64,000 bases of DNA from Micromussa lordhowensis (taxonomy: Eukaryota > Cnidaria > Anthozoa > Scleractinia > Lobophylliidae): contig OZ026603.1 of NCBI GenBank assembly GCA_964020085.1, positions 31,268,242 to 31,332,241 on the forward strand. Reading direction: 5' to 3'. Made by a program: the position numbers and the translations under genes. The notes under the pieces were generated by a model that was given only the letters and a program-made list of their open reading frames with translations, did no database searches and was not told where the DNA came from. Of this stretch, positions 50,376-63,296 are shown in pieces. The number at the start of each line of letters is the position of its first letter. The stretch's first letter is position 1.

Positions 50376-51470
50376 GAGCTTCAAAAACACCCTGGCGCAA
50401 ATTGCATCATCTCCTTATTAGTATGCACTTGAAGTGCAAACATAGGAGAAGATTTTGATGCAAACTGCGGCTCCATAAGTGTCCGTATAGCCGAGTTATG
50501 AGAAATTTGGCAAGGACACCTAAATCGGCCATTTTCTGAGATTTTGCCAAGGGGGGACCAAGGGAAAATGCTCAAAAAAGTAGGCCGACTATAGGAGCTT
50601 CAAAAACACCCTGGCGCAAATTGCATCATCTCCTAATTAGTATGCACTTGAAGTGCAAACATAGGAGAAGATTTTGCTGCAAACTGCGGCTCCATAAGTG
50701 TCCGTATAGCCGAGTTATGAGAAATTTGGCAAGGACACCTAAATCGGCCATTTTCTGAGATTTTGCCAAGGGGGGACCAAGGGAAAATGCTCAAAAAAGT
50801 AGGCCGACTATAGGAGCTTCAAAAACACCCTGGCACAAATTGCATCATCTCCTAATTAGTATGCACTTGAAGTGCAAACATAGGAGAAGATTTTGCTGCA
50901 AACTGCGGCTCCATAAGTGTCCGTATAGCCGAGTTATGAGAAATTTGGCAAGGACACCTAAATCGGCCATTTTCTGAGATTTTGCCAAGGGGGGACCAAG
51001 GGAAAATGCTCAAAAAAGTAGGCCGACTATAGGAGCTTCAAAAACACCCTGGCGCAAATTGCATGATCTCCTAATTAGTATGCACTTGAAGTGCAAACAT
51101 AGGAGAAGATTTTGCTGCAAACTGCGGCTCCATAAGTGTCCGTATAGCCGAGTTATGAGAAATTTGGCAAGGACACCTAAATCGGCCATTTTCTGAGATT
51201 TTGCCAAGGGGGGACCAAGGGAAAATGCTCAAAAAAGTAGGCCGACTATAGGAGCTTCAAAAACACCCTGGCGCAAATTGCATCATCTCCTAATTAGTAT
51301 GCACTTGAAGTGCAAACATAGGAGAAGATTTTGCTGCAAACTGCGGCTCCATAAGTGTCCGTATAGCCGAGTTATGAGAAATTTGGCAAGGACACCTAAA
51401 TCGGCCATTTTCTGAGATTTTGCCAAGGGGGGACCAAGGGAAAATGCTCAAAAAAGTAGGCCGACTATAG
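50376..51470. repeat. 5-mer higher-order repeat, copy 2
   Basis: This repeats the preceding five monomers at exact 1095-bp spacing: u41t in slot 1 (50416, with a private u83a at 50458), u22a in slot 3 (50835) and u33g in slot 4 (51065). Slot 2 lacks u206a. Slot 5 and the sequence beyond are consensus, so its right boundary is set only by period. Confidence 0.83.
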
Positions 51471-54400
51471 GAGCTTCAAAAACACCCTGGCGCAAATTGC
51501 ATCATCTCCTAATTAGTATGCACTTGAAGTGCAAACATAGGAGAAGATTTTGCTGCAAACTGCGGCTCCATAAGTGTCCGTATAGCCGAGTTATGAGAAA
51601 TTTGGCAAGGACACCTAAATCGGCCATTTTCTGAGATTTTGCCAAGGGGGGACCAAGGGAAAATGCTCAAAAAAGTAGGCCGACTATAGGAGCTTCAAAA
51701 ACACCCTGGCGCAAATTGCATCATCTCCTAATTAGTATGCACTTGAAGTGCAAACATAGGAGAAGATTTTGCTGCAAACTGCGGCTCCATAAGTGTCCGT
51801 ATAGCCGAGTTATGAGAAATTTGGCAAGGACACCTAAATCGGCCATTTTCTGAGATTTTGCCAAGGGGGGACCAAGGGAAAATGCTCAAAAAAGTAGGCC
51901 GACTATAGGAGCTTCAAAAACACCCTGGCGCAAATTGCATCATCTCCTAATTAGTATGCACTTGAAGTGCAAACATAGGAGAAGATTTTGCTGCAAACTG
52001 CGGCTCCATAAGTGTCCGTATAGCCGAGTTATGAGAAATTTGGCAAGGACACCTAAATCGGCCATTTTCTGAGATTTTGCCAAGGGGGGACCAAGGGAAA
52101 ATGCTCAAAAAAGTAGGCCGACTATAGGAGCTTCAAAAACACCCTGGCGCAAATTGCATCATCTCCTAATTAGTATGCACTTGAAGTGCAAACATAGGAG
52201 AAGATTTTGCTGCAAACTGCGGCTCCATAAGTGTCCGTATAGCCGAGTTATGAGAAATTTGGCAAGGACACCTAAATCGGCCATTTTCTGAGATTTTGCC
52301 AAGGGGGGACCAAGGGAAAATGCTCAAAAAAGTAGGCCGACTATAGGAGCTTCAAAAACACCCTGGCGCAAATTGCATCATCTCCTAATTAGTATGCACT
52401 TGAAGTGCAAACATAGGAGAAGATTTTGCTGCAAACTGCGGCTCCATAAGTGTCCGTATAGCCGAGTTATGAGAAATTTGGCAAGGACACCTAAATCGGC
52501 CATTTTCTGAGATTTTGCCAAGGGGGGACCAAGGGAAAATGCTCAAAAAAGTAGGCCGACTATAGGAGCTTCAAAAACACCCTGGCGCAAATTGCATCAT
52601 CTCCTAATTAGTATGCACTTGAAGTGCAAACATAGGAGAAGATTTTGCTGCAAACTGCGGCTCCATAAGTGTCCGTATAGCCGAGTTATGAGAAATTTGG
52701 CAAGGACACCTAAATCGGCCATTTTCTGAGATTTTGCCAAGGGGGGACCAAGGGAAAATGCTCAAAAAAGTAGGCCGACTATAGGAGCTTCAAAAACACC
52801 CTGGCGCAAATTGCATCATCTCCTAATTAGTATGCACTTGAAGTGCAAACATAGGAGAAGATTTTGCTGCAAACTGCGGCTCCATAAGTGTCCGTATAGC
52901 CGAGTTATGAGAAATTTGGCAAGGACACCTAAATCGGCCATTTTCTGAGATTTTGCCAAGGGGGGACCAAGGGAAAATGCTCAAAAAAGTAGGCCGACTA
53001 TAGGAGCTTCAAAAACACCCTGGCGCAAATTGCATCATCTCCTAATTAGTATGCACTTGAAGTGCAAACATAGGAGAAGATTTTGCTGCAAACTGCGGCT
53101 CCATAAGTGTCCGTATAGCCGAGTTATGAGAAATTTGGCAAGGACACCTAAATCGGCCATTTTCTGAGATTTTGCCAAGGGGGGACCAAGGGAAAATGCT
53201 CAAAAAAGTAGGCCGACTATAGGAGCTTCAAAAACACCCTGGCGCAAATTGCATCATCTCCTAATTAGTATGCACTTGAAGTGCAAACATAGGAGAAGAT
53301 TTTGCTGCAAACTGCGGCTCCATAAGTGTCCGTATAGCCGAGTTATGAGAAATTTGGCAAGGACACCTAAATCGGCCATTTTCTGAGATTTTGCCAAGGG
53401 GGGACCAAGGGAAAATGCTCAAAAAAGTAGGCCGACTATAGGAGCTTCAAAAACACCCTGGCGCAAATTGCATCATCTCCTAATTAGTATGCACTTGAAG
53501 TGCAAACATAGGAGAAGATTTTGCTGCAAACTGCGGCTCCATAAGTGTCCGTATAGCCGAGTTATGAGAAATTTGGCAAGGACACCTAAATCGGCCATTT
53601 TCTGAGATTTTGCCAAGGGGGGACCAAGGGAAAATGCTCAAAAAAGTAGGCCGACTATAGGAGCTTCAAAAACACCCTGGCGCAAATTGCATCATCTCCT
53701 AATTAGTATGCACTTGAAGTGCAAACATAGGAGAAGATTTTGCTGCAAACTGCGGCTCCATAAGTGTCCGTATAGCCGAGTTATGAGAAATTTGGCAAGG
53801 ACACCTAAATCGGCCATTTTCTGAGATTTTGCCAAGGGGGGACCAAGGGAAAATGCTCAAAAAAGTAGGCCGACTATAGGAGCTTCAAAAACACCCTGGC
53901 GCAAATTGCATCATCTCCTAATTAGTATGCACTTGAAGTGCAAACATAGGAGAAGATTTTGCTGCAAACTGCGGCTCCATAAGTGTCCGTATAGCCGAGT
54001 TATGAGAAATTTGGCAAGGACACCTAAATCGGCCATTTTCTGAGATTTTGCCAAGGGGGGACCAAGGGAAAATGCTCAAAAAAGTAGGCCGACTATAGGA
54101 GCTTCAAAAACACCCTGGCGCAAATTGCATCATCTCCTAATTAGTATGCACTTGAAGTGCAAACATAGGAGAAGATTTTGCTGCAAACTGCGGCTCCATA
54201 AGTGTCCGTATAGCCGAGTTATGAGAAATTTGGCAAGGACACCTAAATCGGCCATTTTCTGAGATTTTGCCAAGGGGGGACCAAGGGAAAATGCTCAAAA
54301 AAGTAGGCCGACTATAGGAGCTTCAAAAACACCCTGGCGCAAATTGCATCATCTCCTAATTAGTATGCACTTGAAGTGCAAACATAGGAGAAGATTTTGC

Positions 54401-56726
54401 TGCAAACTGCGGCTCCATAAGTGTCCGTATAGCCGAGTTATGAGAAATTTGGCAAGGACACCTAAATCGGCCATTTTCTGAGATTTTGCCAAGGGGGGAC
54501 CAAGGGAAAATGCTCAAAAAAGTAGGCCGACTATAGGAGCTTCAAAAACACCCTGGCGCAAATTGCATCATCTCCTAATTAGTATGCACTTGAAGTGCAA
54601 ACATAGGAGAAGATTTTGCTGCAAACTGCGGCTCCATAAGTGTCCGTATAGCCGAGTTATGAGAAATTTGGCAAGGACACCTAAATCGGCCATTTTCTGA
54701 GATTTTGCCAAGGGGGGACCAAGGGAAAATGCTCAAAAAAGTAGGCCGACTATAGGAGCTTCAAAAACACCCTGGCGCAAATTGCATCATCTCCTAATTA
54801 GTATGCACTTGAAGTGCAAACATAGGAGAAGATTTTGCTGCAAACTGCGGCTCCATAAGTGTCCGTATAGCCGAGTTATGAGAAATTTGGCAAGGACACC
54901 TAAATCGGCCATTTTCTGAGATTTTGCCAAGGGGGGACCAAGGGAAAATGCTCAAAAAAGTAGGCCGACTATAGGAGCTTCAAAAACACCCTGGCGCAAA
55001 TTGCATCATCTCCTAATTAGTATGCACTTGAAGTGCAAACATAGGAGAAGATTTTGCTGCAAACTGCGGCTCCATAAGTGTCCGTATAGCCGAGTTATGA
55101 GAAATTTGGCAAGGACACCTAAATCGGCCATTTTCTGAGATTTTGCCAAGGGGGGACCAAGGGAAAATGCTCAAAAAAGTAGGCCGACTATAGGAGCTTC
55201 AAAAACACCCTGGCGCAAATTGCATCATCTCCTAATTAGTATGCACTTGAAGTGCAAACATAGGAGAAGATTTTGCTGCAAACTGCGGCTCCATAAGTGT
55301 CCGTATAGCCGAGTTATGAGAAATTTGGCAAGGACACCTAAATCGGCCATTTTCTGAGATTTTGCCAAGGGGGGACCAAGGGAAAATGCTCAAAAAAGTA
55401 GGCCGACTATAGGAGCTTCAAAAACACCCTGGCGCAAATTGCATCATCTCCTAATTAGTATGCACTTGAAGTGCAAACATAGGAGAAGATTTTGCTGCAA
55501 ACTGCGGCTCCATAAGTGTCCGTATAGCCGAGTTATGAGAAATTTGGCAAGGACACCTAAATCGGCCATTTTCTGAGATTTTGCCAAGGGGGGACCAAGG
55601 GAAAATGCTCAAAAAAGTAGGCCGACTATAGGAGCTTCAAAAACACCCTGGCGCAAATTGCATCATCTCCTAATTAGTATGCACTTGAAGTGCAAACATA
55701 GGAGAAGATTTTGCTGCAAACTGCGGCTCCATAAGTGTCCGTATAGCCGAGTTATGAGAAATTTGGCAAGGACACCTAAATCGGCCATTTTCTGAGATTT
55801 TGCCAAGGGGGGACCAAGGGAAAATGCTCAAAAAAGTAGGCCGACTATAGGAGCTTCAAAAACACCCTGGCGCAAATTGCATCATCTCCTAATTAGTATG
55901 CACTTGAAGTGCAAACATAGGAGAAGATTTTGCTGCAAACTGCGGCTCCATAAGTGTCCGTATAGCCGAGTTATGAGAAATTTGGCAAGGACACCTAAAT
56001 CGGCCATTTTCTGAGATTTTGCCAAGGGGGGACCAAGGGAAAATGCTCAAAAAAGTAGGCCGACTATAGGAGCTTCAAAAACACCCTGGCGCAAATTGCA
56101 TCATCTCCTAATTAGTATGCACTTGAAGTGCAAACATAGGAGAAGATTTTGCTGCAAACTGCGGCTCCATAAGTGTCCGTATAGCCGAGTTATGAGAAAT
56201 TTGGCAAGGACACCTAAATCGGCCATTTTCTGAGATTTTGCCAAGGGGGGACCAAGGGAAAATGCTCAAAAAAGTAGGCCGACTATAGGAGCTTCAAAAA
56301 CACCCTGGCGCAAATTGCATCATCTCCTAATTAGTATGCACTTGAAGTGCAAACATAGGAGAAGATTTTGCTGCAAACTGCGGCTCCATAAGTGTCCGTA
56401 TAGCCGAGTTATGAGAAATTTGGCAAGGACACCTAAATCGGCCATTTTCTGAGATTTTGCCAAGGGGGGACCAAGGGAAAATGCTCAAAAAAGTAGGCCG
56501 ACTATAGGAGCTTCAAAAACACCCTGGCGCAAATTGCATCATCTCCTAATTAGTATGCACTTGAAGTGCAAACATAGGAGAAGATTTTGCTGCAAACTGC
56601 GGCTCCATAAGTGTCCGTATAGCCGAGTTATGAGAAATTTGGCAAGGACACCTAAATCGGCCATTTTCTGAGATTTTGCCAAGGGGGGACCAAGGGAAAA
56701 TGCTCAAAAAAGTAGGCCGACTATAG
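51252..56726. repeat. Block G: 25 monomers with no difference seen
   Basis: Twenty-five consecutive monomers read as exact consensus, the same sequence as blocks A, C and E. The next variant is c-to-g at 56733 (u7). Nothing other than satellite is present. Confidence 0.93.
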
Positions 56727-59700
56727 GAGCTTGAAAAACACCCTGGCGCAAATTGCATCATCTCCTAATTAGTATGCACTTGAAGTGCAAACATAGGAGA
56801 AGATTTTGCTGCAAACTGCGGCTCCATAAGTGTCCGTATAGCCGAGTTATGAGAAATTTGGCAAGGACACCTAAATCGGCCATTTTCTGAGATTTTGCCA
56901 AGGGGGGACCAAGGGAAAATGCTCAAAAAAGTAGGCCGACTATAGGAGCTTCAAAAACACCCTGGCGCAAATTGCACCATCTCCTAATTAGTATGGACTT
57001 GAAGTGCAAACATAGGAGAAGATTTTGCTGCAAACTGCGGCTCCATAAGTGTCCGTATAGCCGAGTTATGAGAAATTTGGCAAGGACACCTAAATCGGCC
57101 ATTTTCTGAGATTTTGCCAAGGGGGGACCAAGGGAAAATGCTCAAAAAAGTAGGCCGACTATAGGAGCTTCAAAAACACCCTGGCGCAAATTGCACCATC
57201 TCCTAATTAGTATGCACTTGAAGTGCAAACATAGGAGAAGATTTTGCTGCAAACTGCGGCTCCATAAGTGTCCGTATAGCCGAGTTATGAGAAATTTGGC
57301 AAGGACACCTAAATCGGCCATTTTCTGAGATTTTGCCAAGGGGGGACCAAGGGAAAATGCTCAAAAAAGTAGGCCGACTATAGGAGCTTCAAAAACACCC
57401 TGGCGCAAATTGCATCATCTCCTAATTAGTATGCACTTGAAGTGCAAACATAGGAGAAGATTTTGCTGCAAACTGCGGCTCCATAAGTGTCCGTATAGCC
57501 GAGTTATGAGAAATTTGGCAAGGACACCTAAATCGGCCATTTTCTGAGATTTTGCCAAGGGGGGACCAAGGGAAAATGCTCAAAAAAGTAGGCCGACTAT
57601 AGGAGCTTCAAAAACACCCTGGCGCAAATTGCATCATCTCCTAATTAGTATGCACTTGAAGTGCAAACATAGGAGAAGATTTTGCTGCAAACTGCGGCTC
57701 CATAAGTGTCCGTATAGCCGAGTTATGAGAAATTTGGCAAGGACACCTAAATCGGCCATTTTCTGAGATTTTGCCAAGGGGGGACCAAGGGAAAATGCTC
57801 AAAAAAGTAGGCCGACTATAGGAGCTTCAAAAACACCCTGGCGCAAATTGCATCATCTCCTAATTAGTATGCACTTGAAGTGCAAACATAGGAGAAGATT
57901 TTGCTGCAAACTGCGGCTCCATAAGTGTCCGTATAGCCGAGTTATGAGAAATTTGGCAAGGACACCTAAATCGGCCATTTTCTGAGATTTTGCCAAGGGG
58001 GGACCAAGGGAAAATGCTCAAAAAAGTAGGCCGACTATAGGAGCTTCAAAAACACCCTGGCGCAAATTGCATCATCTCCTAATTAGTATGCACTTGAAGT
58101 GCAAACATAGGAGAAGATTTTGCTGCAAACTGCGGCTCCATAAGTGTCCGTATAGCCGAGTTATGAGAAATTTGGCAAGGACACCTAAATCGGCCATTTT
58201 CTGAGATTTTGCCAAGGGGGGACCAAGGGAAAATGCTCAAAAAAGTAGGCCGACTATAGGAGCTTCAAAAACACCCTGGCGCAAATTGCATCATCTCCTA
58301 ATTAGTATGCACTTGAAGTGCAAACATAGGAGAAGATTTTGCTGCAAACTGCGGCTCCATAAGTGTCCGTATAGCCGAGTTATGAGAAATTTGGCAAGGA
58401 CACCTAAATCGGCCATTTTCTGAGATTTTGCCAAGGGGGGACCAAGGGAAAATGCTCAAAAAAGTAGGCCGAGTATAGGAGCTTCAAAAACACCCTGGCG
58501 CAAATTGCATCATCTCCTAATTAGTATGCACTTGAAGTGCAAACATAGGAGAAGATTTTGCTGCAAACTGCGGCTCCATAAGTGTCCGTATAGCCGAGTT
58601 ATGAGAAATTTGGCAAGGACACCTAAATCGGCCATTTTCTGAGATTTTGCCAAGGGGGGACCAAGGGAAAATGCTCAAAAAAGTAGGCCGACTATAGGAG
58701 CTTCAAAAACACCCTGGCGCAAATTGCATCATCTCCTAATTAGTATGCACTTGAAGTGCAAACATAGCAGAAGATTTTGCTGCAAACTGCGGCTCCATAA
58801 GTGTCCGTATAGCCGAGTTATGAGAAATTTGGCAAGGACACCTAAATCGGCCATTTTCTGAGATTTTGCCAAGGGGGGACCAAGGGAAAATGCTCAAAAA
58901 AGTAGGCCGACTATAGGAGCTTCAAAAACACCCTGGCGCAAATTGCATCATCTCCTAATTAGTATGCACTTGAAATGCAAACATAGGAGAAGATTTTGCT
59001 GCAAACTGCGGCTCCATAAGTGTCCGTATAGCCGAGTTATGAGAAATTTGGCAAGGACACCTAAATCGGCCATTTTCTGAGATTTTGCCAAGGGGGGACC
59101 AAGGGAAAATGCTCAAAAAAGTAGGCCGACTATAGGAGCTTGAAAAACACCCTGGCGCAAATTGCATCATCTCCTAATTAGTATGCACTTGAAGTGCAAA
59201 CATAGGAGAAGATTTTGCTGCAAACTGCGGCTCCATAAGTGTCCGTATAGCCGAGTTATGAGAAATTTGGCAAGGACACCTAAATCGGCCATTTTCTGAG
59301 ATTTTGCCAAGGGGGGACCAAGGGAAAATGCTCAAAAAAGTAGGCCGACTATAGGAGCTTCAAAAACACCCTGGCGCAAATTGCATCATCTCCTAATTAG
59401 TATGCACTTGAAATGCAAACATAGGAGAGGATTTTGCTGCAAACTGCGGCTCCATAAGTGTCCGTATAGCCGAGTTATGAGAAATTTGGCAAGGACACCT
59501 AAATCGGCCATTTTCTGAGATTTTGCCAAGGGGGGACCAAGGGAAAATGCTCAAAAAAGTAGGCCGACTATAGGAGCTTCAAAAACACCCTGGCGCAAAT
59601 TGCATCATCTCCTAATTAGTATGCACTTGAAATGCAAACATAGGAGAGGATTTTGCTGCAAACTGCGGCTCCATAAGTGTCCGTATAGCCGAGTTATGAG

Positions 59701-62700
59701 AAATTTGGCAAGGACACCTAAATCGGCCATTTTCTGAGATTTTGCCAAGGGGGGACCAAGGGAAAATGCTCAAAAAAGTAGGCCGACTATAGGAGCTTCA
59801 AAAACACCCTGGCGCAAATTGCATCATCTCCTAATTAGTATGCACTTGAAGTGCAAACATAGGAGAAGATTTTGCTGCAAACTGCGGCTCCATAAGTGTC
59901 CGTATAGCCGAGTTATGAGAAATTTGGCAAGGACACCTAAATCGGCCATTTTCTGAGATTTTGCCAAGGGGGGACCAAGGGAAAATGCTCAAAAAAGTAG
60001 GCCGACTATAGGAGCTTCAAAAACACCCTGGCGCAAATTGCATCATCTCCTAATTAGTATGCACTTGAAGTGCAAACATAGGAGAAGATTTTGCTGCAAA
60101 CTGCGGCTCCATAAGTGTCCGTATAGCCGAGTTATGAGAAATTTGGCAAGGACACCTAAATCGGCCATTTTCTGAGATTTTGCCAAGGGGGGACCAAGGG
60201 AAAATGCTCAAAAAAGTAGGCCGACTATAGGAGCTTCAAAAACACCCTGGCGCAAATTGCATCATCTCCTAATTAGTATGCACTTGAAGTGCAAACATAG
60301 GAGAAGATTTTGCTGCAAACTGCGGCTCCATAAGTGTCCGTATAGCCGAGTTATGAGAAATTTGGCAAGGACACCTAAATCGGCCATTTTCTGAGATTTT
60401 GCCAAGGGGGAACCAAGGGAAAATGCTCAAAAAAGTAGGCCGACTATAGGAGCTTCAAAAACACCCTGGCGCAAATTGCATCATCTCCTAATTAGTATGC
60501 ACTTGAAGTGCAAACATAGGAGAAGATTTTGCTGCAAACTGCGGCTCCATAAGTGTCCGTATAGCCGAGTTATGAGAAATTTGGCAAGGACACCTAAATC
60601 GGCCATTTTCTGAGATTTTGCCAAGGGGGGACCAAGGGAAAATGCTCAAAAAAGTAGGCCGACTATAGGAGCTTAAAAAAATCCCTGGCGCAAATTGCAT
60701 CATCTCCTAATTAGTATGCACTTCAAGTGCAAACATAGGAGAAGATTTTGCTGCAAACTGCGGCTCCATAAGTGTCCGTATAGCCGAGTTATGAGAAATT
60801 TGGCAAGGACACCTAAATCGGCCATTTTCTGAGATTTTGCCAAGGGGGGACCAAGGGAAAATGCTCAAAAAAGTAGGCCGACTATAGGAGCTTCAAAAAC
60901 ACCCTGGCGCAAATTGCATCATCTCCTAATTAGTATGCACTTCAAGTGCAAACATAGGAGAAGATTTTGCTGCAAACTGCGGCTCCATAAGTGTCCGTAT
61001 AGCCGAGTTATGAGAAATTTGGCAAGGACACCTAAATCGGCCATTTTCTGAGATTTTGCCAAGGGGGGACCAAGGGAAAATGCTCAAAAAAGTAGGCCGA
61101 CTATAGGAGCTTCAAAAACACCCTGGCGCAAATTGCATCATCTCCTAATTAGTATGCACTTGAAATGCAAACACAGGAGAAGATTTTGCTTCAAACTGCG
61201 GCTCCATAAGTGTCCGTATAGCCGAGTTATGAGAAATTTGGCAAGGACACCTAAATCGGCCATTTTCTGAGATTTTGCCAAGGGGGGACCAAGGGAAAAT
61301 GCTCAAAAAAGTAGGCCGACTATAGGAGCTTCAAAAACACCCTGGCGCAAATTGCATCATCTCCTAATTAGTATGCACTTGAAGTGCAAACATAGGAGAA
61401 GATTTTGCTGCAAACTGCGGCTCCATAAGTGTCCGTATAGCCGAGTTATGAGAAATTTGGCAAGGACACCTAAATCGGCCATTTTCTGAGATTTTGCCAA
61501 GGGGGGACCAAGGGAAAATGCTCAAAAAAGTAGGCCGACTATAGGAGCTTCAAAAACACCCTGGCGCAAATTGCATCATCTCCTAATTAGTATGCACTTG
61601 AAATGCAAACATAGGAGAAGATTTTGCTGCAAACTGCGGCTCCATAAGTGTCCGTATAGCCGAGTTATGAGAAATTTGGCAAGGACACCTAAATCGGCCA
61701 TTTTCTGAGATTTTGCCAAGGGGGGACCAAGGGAAAATGCTCAAAAAAGTAGGCCGACTATAGGAGCTTCAAAAACACCCTGGCGCAAATTGCATCATCT
61801 CCTAATTAGTATGCACTTGAAGTGCAAACATAGGAGAAGATTTTGCTGCAAACTGCGGCTCCATAAGTGTCCGTATAGCCGAGTTATGAGAAATTTGGCA
61901 AGGACACCTAAATCGGCCATTTTCTGAGATTTTGCCAAGGGGGGACCAAGGGAAAATCCTCAAAAAAGTAGGCCGACTATAGGAGCTTCAAAAACACCCT
62001 GGCGCAAATTGCATTATCTCCTAATTAGTATGCACTTGAAATGCAAACACAGGAGAAGATTTTGCTGCAAACTGCGGCTCCATAAGTGTCCGTATAGCCG
62101 AGTTATGAGAAATTTGGCAAGGACACCTAAATCGGCCATTTTCTGAGATTTTGCCAAGGGGGGACCAAGGGAAAATGCTCAAAAAAGTAGGCCGACTATA
62201 GGAGCTTCAAAAACACCCTGGCGCAAATTGCATCATCTCCTAATTAGTATGCACTTGAAGTGCAAACATAGGAGAAGATTTTGCTGCAAACTGCGGCTCC
62301 ATAAGTGTCCGTATAGCCGAGTTATGAGAAATTTGGCAAGGACACCTAAATCGGCCATTTTCTGAGATTTTGCCAAGGGGGGACCAAGGGAAAATGCTCA
62401 AAAAAGTAGGCCGACTATAGGAGCTTCAAAAACACCCTGGCGCAAATTGCATCATCTCTTAATTAGTATGCACTTGAAGTGCAAACATAGGAGAAGATTT
62501 TGCTGCAAACTGCGGCTCCATAAGTGTCCGTATAGCCGAGTTATGAGAAATTTGGCAAGGACACCTAAATCGGCCATTTTCTGAGATTTTGCCAAGGGGG
62601 GACCAAGGGAAAATGCTCAAAAAAGTAGGCCGACTATAGGAGCTTCAAAAACACCCTGGCGCAAATTGCATCATCTCCTAATTAGTATGCACTTGAAGTG

Positions 62701-63296
62701 CAAACATAGGAGAAGATTTTGCTGCAAACTGCGGCTCCATAAGTGTCCGTATAGCCGAGTTATGAGAAATTTGGCAAGGACACCTAAATCGGCCATTTCC
62801 TGAGATTTTGCCAAGGGGGGACCAAGGGAAAATGCTCAAAAAAGTAGGCCGACTATAGGAGCTTCAAAAACACCCTGGCGCAAATTGCATCATCTCCTAA
62901 TTAGTATGCACTTGAAGTGCAAACATAGGAGAAGATTTTGCTGCAAACTGCGGCTCCATAAGTGTCCGTATAGCCGAGTTATGAGAAATTTGGCAAGGAC
63001 ACCTAAATCGGCCATTTTCTGAGATTTTGCTAAGGGGGGACCAAGGGAAAATGCTCAAAAAAGTAGGCCGACTATAGGAGCTTCAAAAACACCCTGGCGC
63101 AAATTGCATCATCTCCTAATTAGTATGCACTTGAAATGCAAACATAGGAGAAGATTTTGCTGCAAACTGCGGCTCCATAAGTGTCCGTATAGCCGAGTTA
63201 TGAGAAATTTGGCAAGGACACCTAAATCGGCCATTTTCTGAGATTTTGCCAAGGGGGGACCAAGGGAAAATGCTCAAAAAAGTAGGCCGACTATAG
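56727..63296. repeat. Block H: 30 monomers, variant-rich
   Basis: I count 30 substitutions. By monomer start: 56727 (u7g), 56946 (u32c, u51g), 57165 (u32c), 58260 (u214g), 58698 (u71c), 58917 (u59a), 59136 (u7g), 59355 (u59a, u75g), 59574 (u59a, u75g), 60231 (u181a), 60669 (u7a, u13a, u14t, u56c), 60888 (u56c), 61107 (u59a, u68c, u85t), 61545 (u59a), 61764 (u195c), 61983 (u33t, u59a, u68c), 62421 (u39t), 62640 (u160c), 62859 (u173t), 63078 (u59a). Adjacent pairs share variants (56946/57165, 59355/59574, 60669/60888). u59a occurs in seven monomers, three of them spaced exactly two monomers apart (61107, 61545, 61983). Confidence 0.92.

Larger units (their letters stand above)
46434..51251. repeat. 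Block F: 22 monomers, variant-rich
   Basis: I count 17 substitutions. By monomer start: 46434 (u114g), 46653 (u81c, u114g), 46872 (u95t, u114g), 47091 (u53a, u114g), 48405 (u18a), 48843 (u18a), 49281 (u41t), 49500 (u206a), 49719 (u22a), 49938 (u33g), 50376 (u41t, u83a), 50814 (u22a), 51033 (u33g). The two u18a monomers (48422, 48860) lie two monomers apart. The u22a changes (49740, 50835) are CpG transitions that destroy the HhaI site. Confidence 0.92.

Noticed and set aside
44440..60703. Further minus-strand open frames of 64-71 codons (44440-44637, 49286-49480, 49915-50112, 50381-50575, 51010-51207, 56546-56761, 56923-57120, 57142-57339, 58955-59170, 60488-60703).
   Set aside because: They have the same cause: u33g, u32c, u41t or the u7 changes remove a stop that the consensus has in every monomer. 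The products are near-identical satellite translations, not a gene family under selection.
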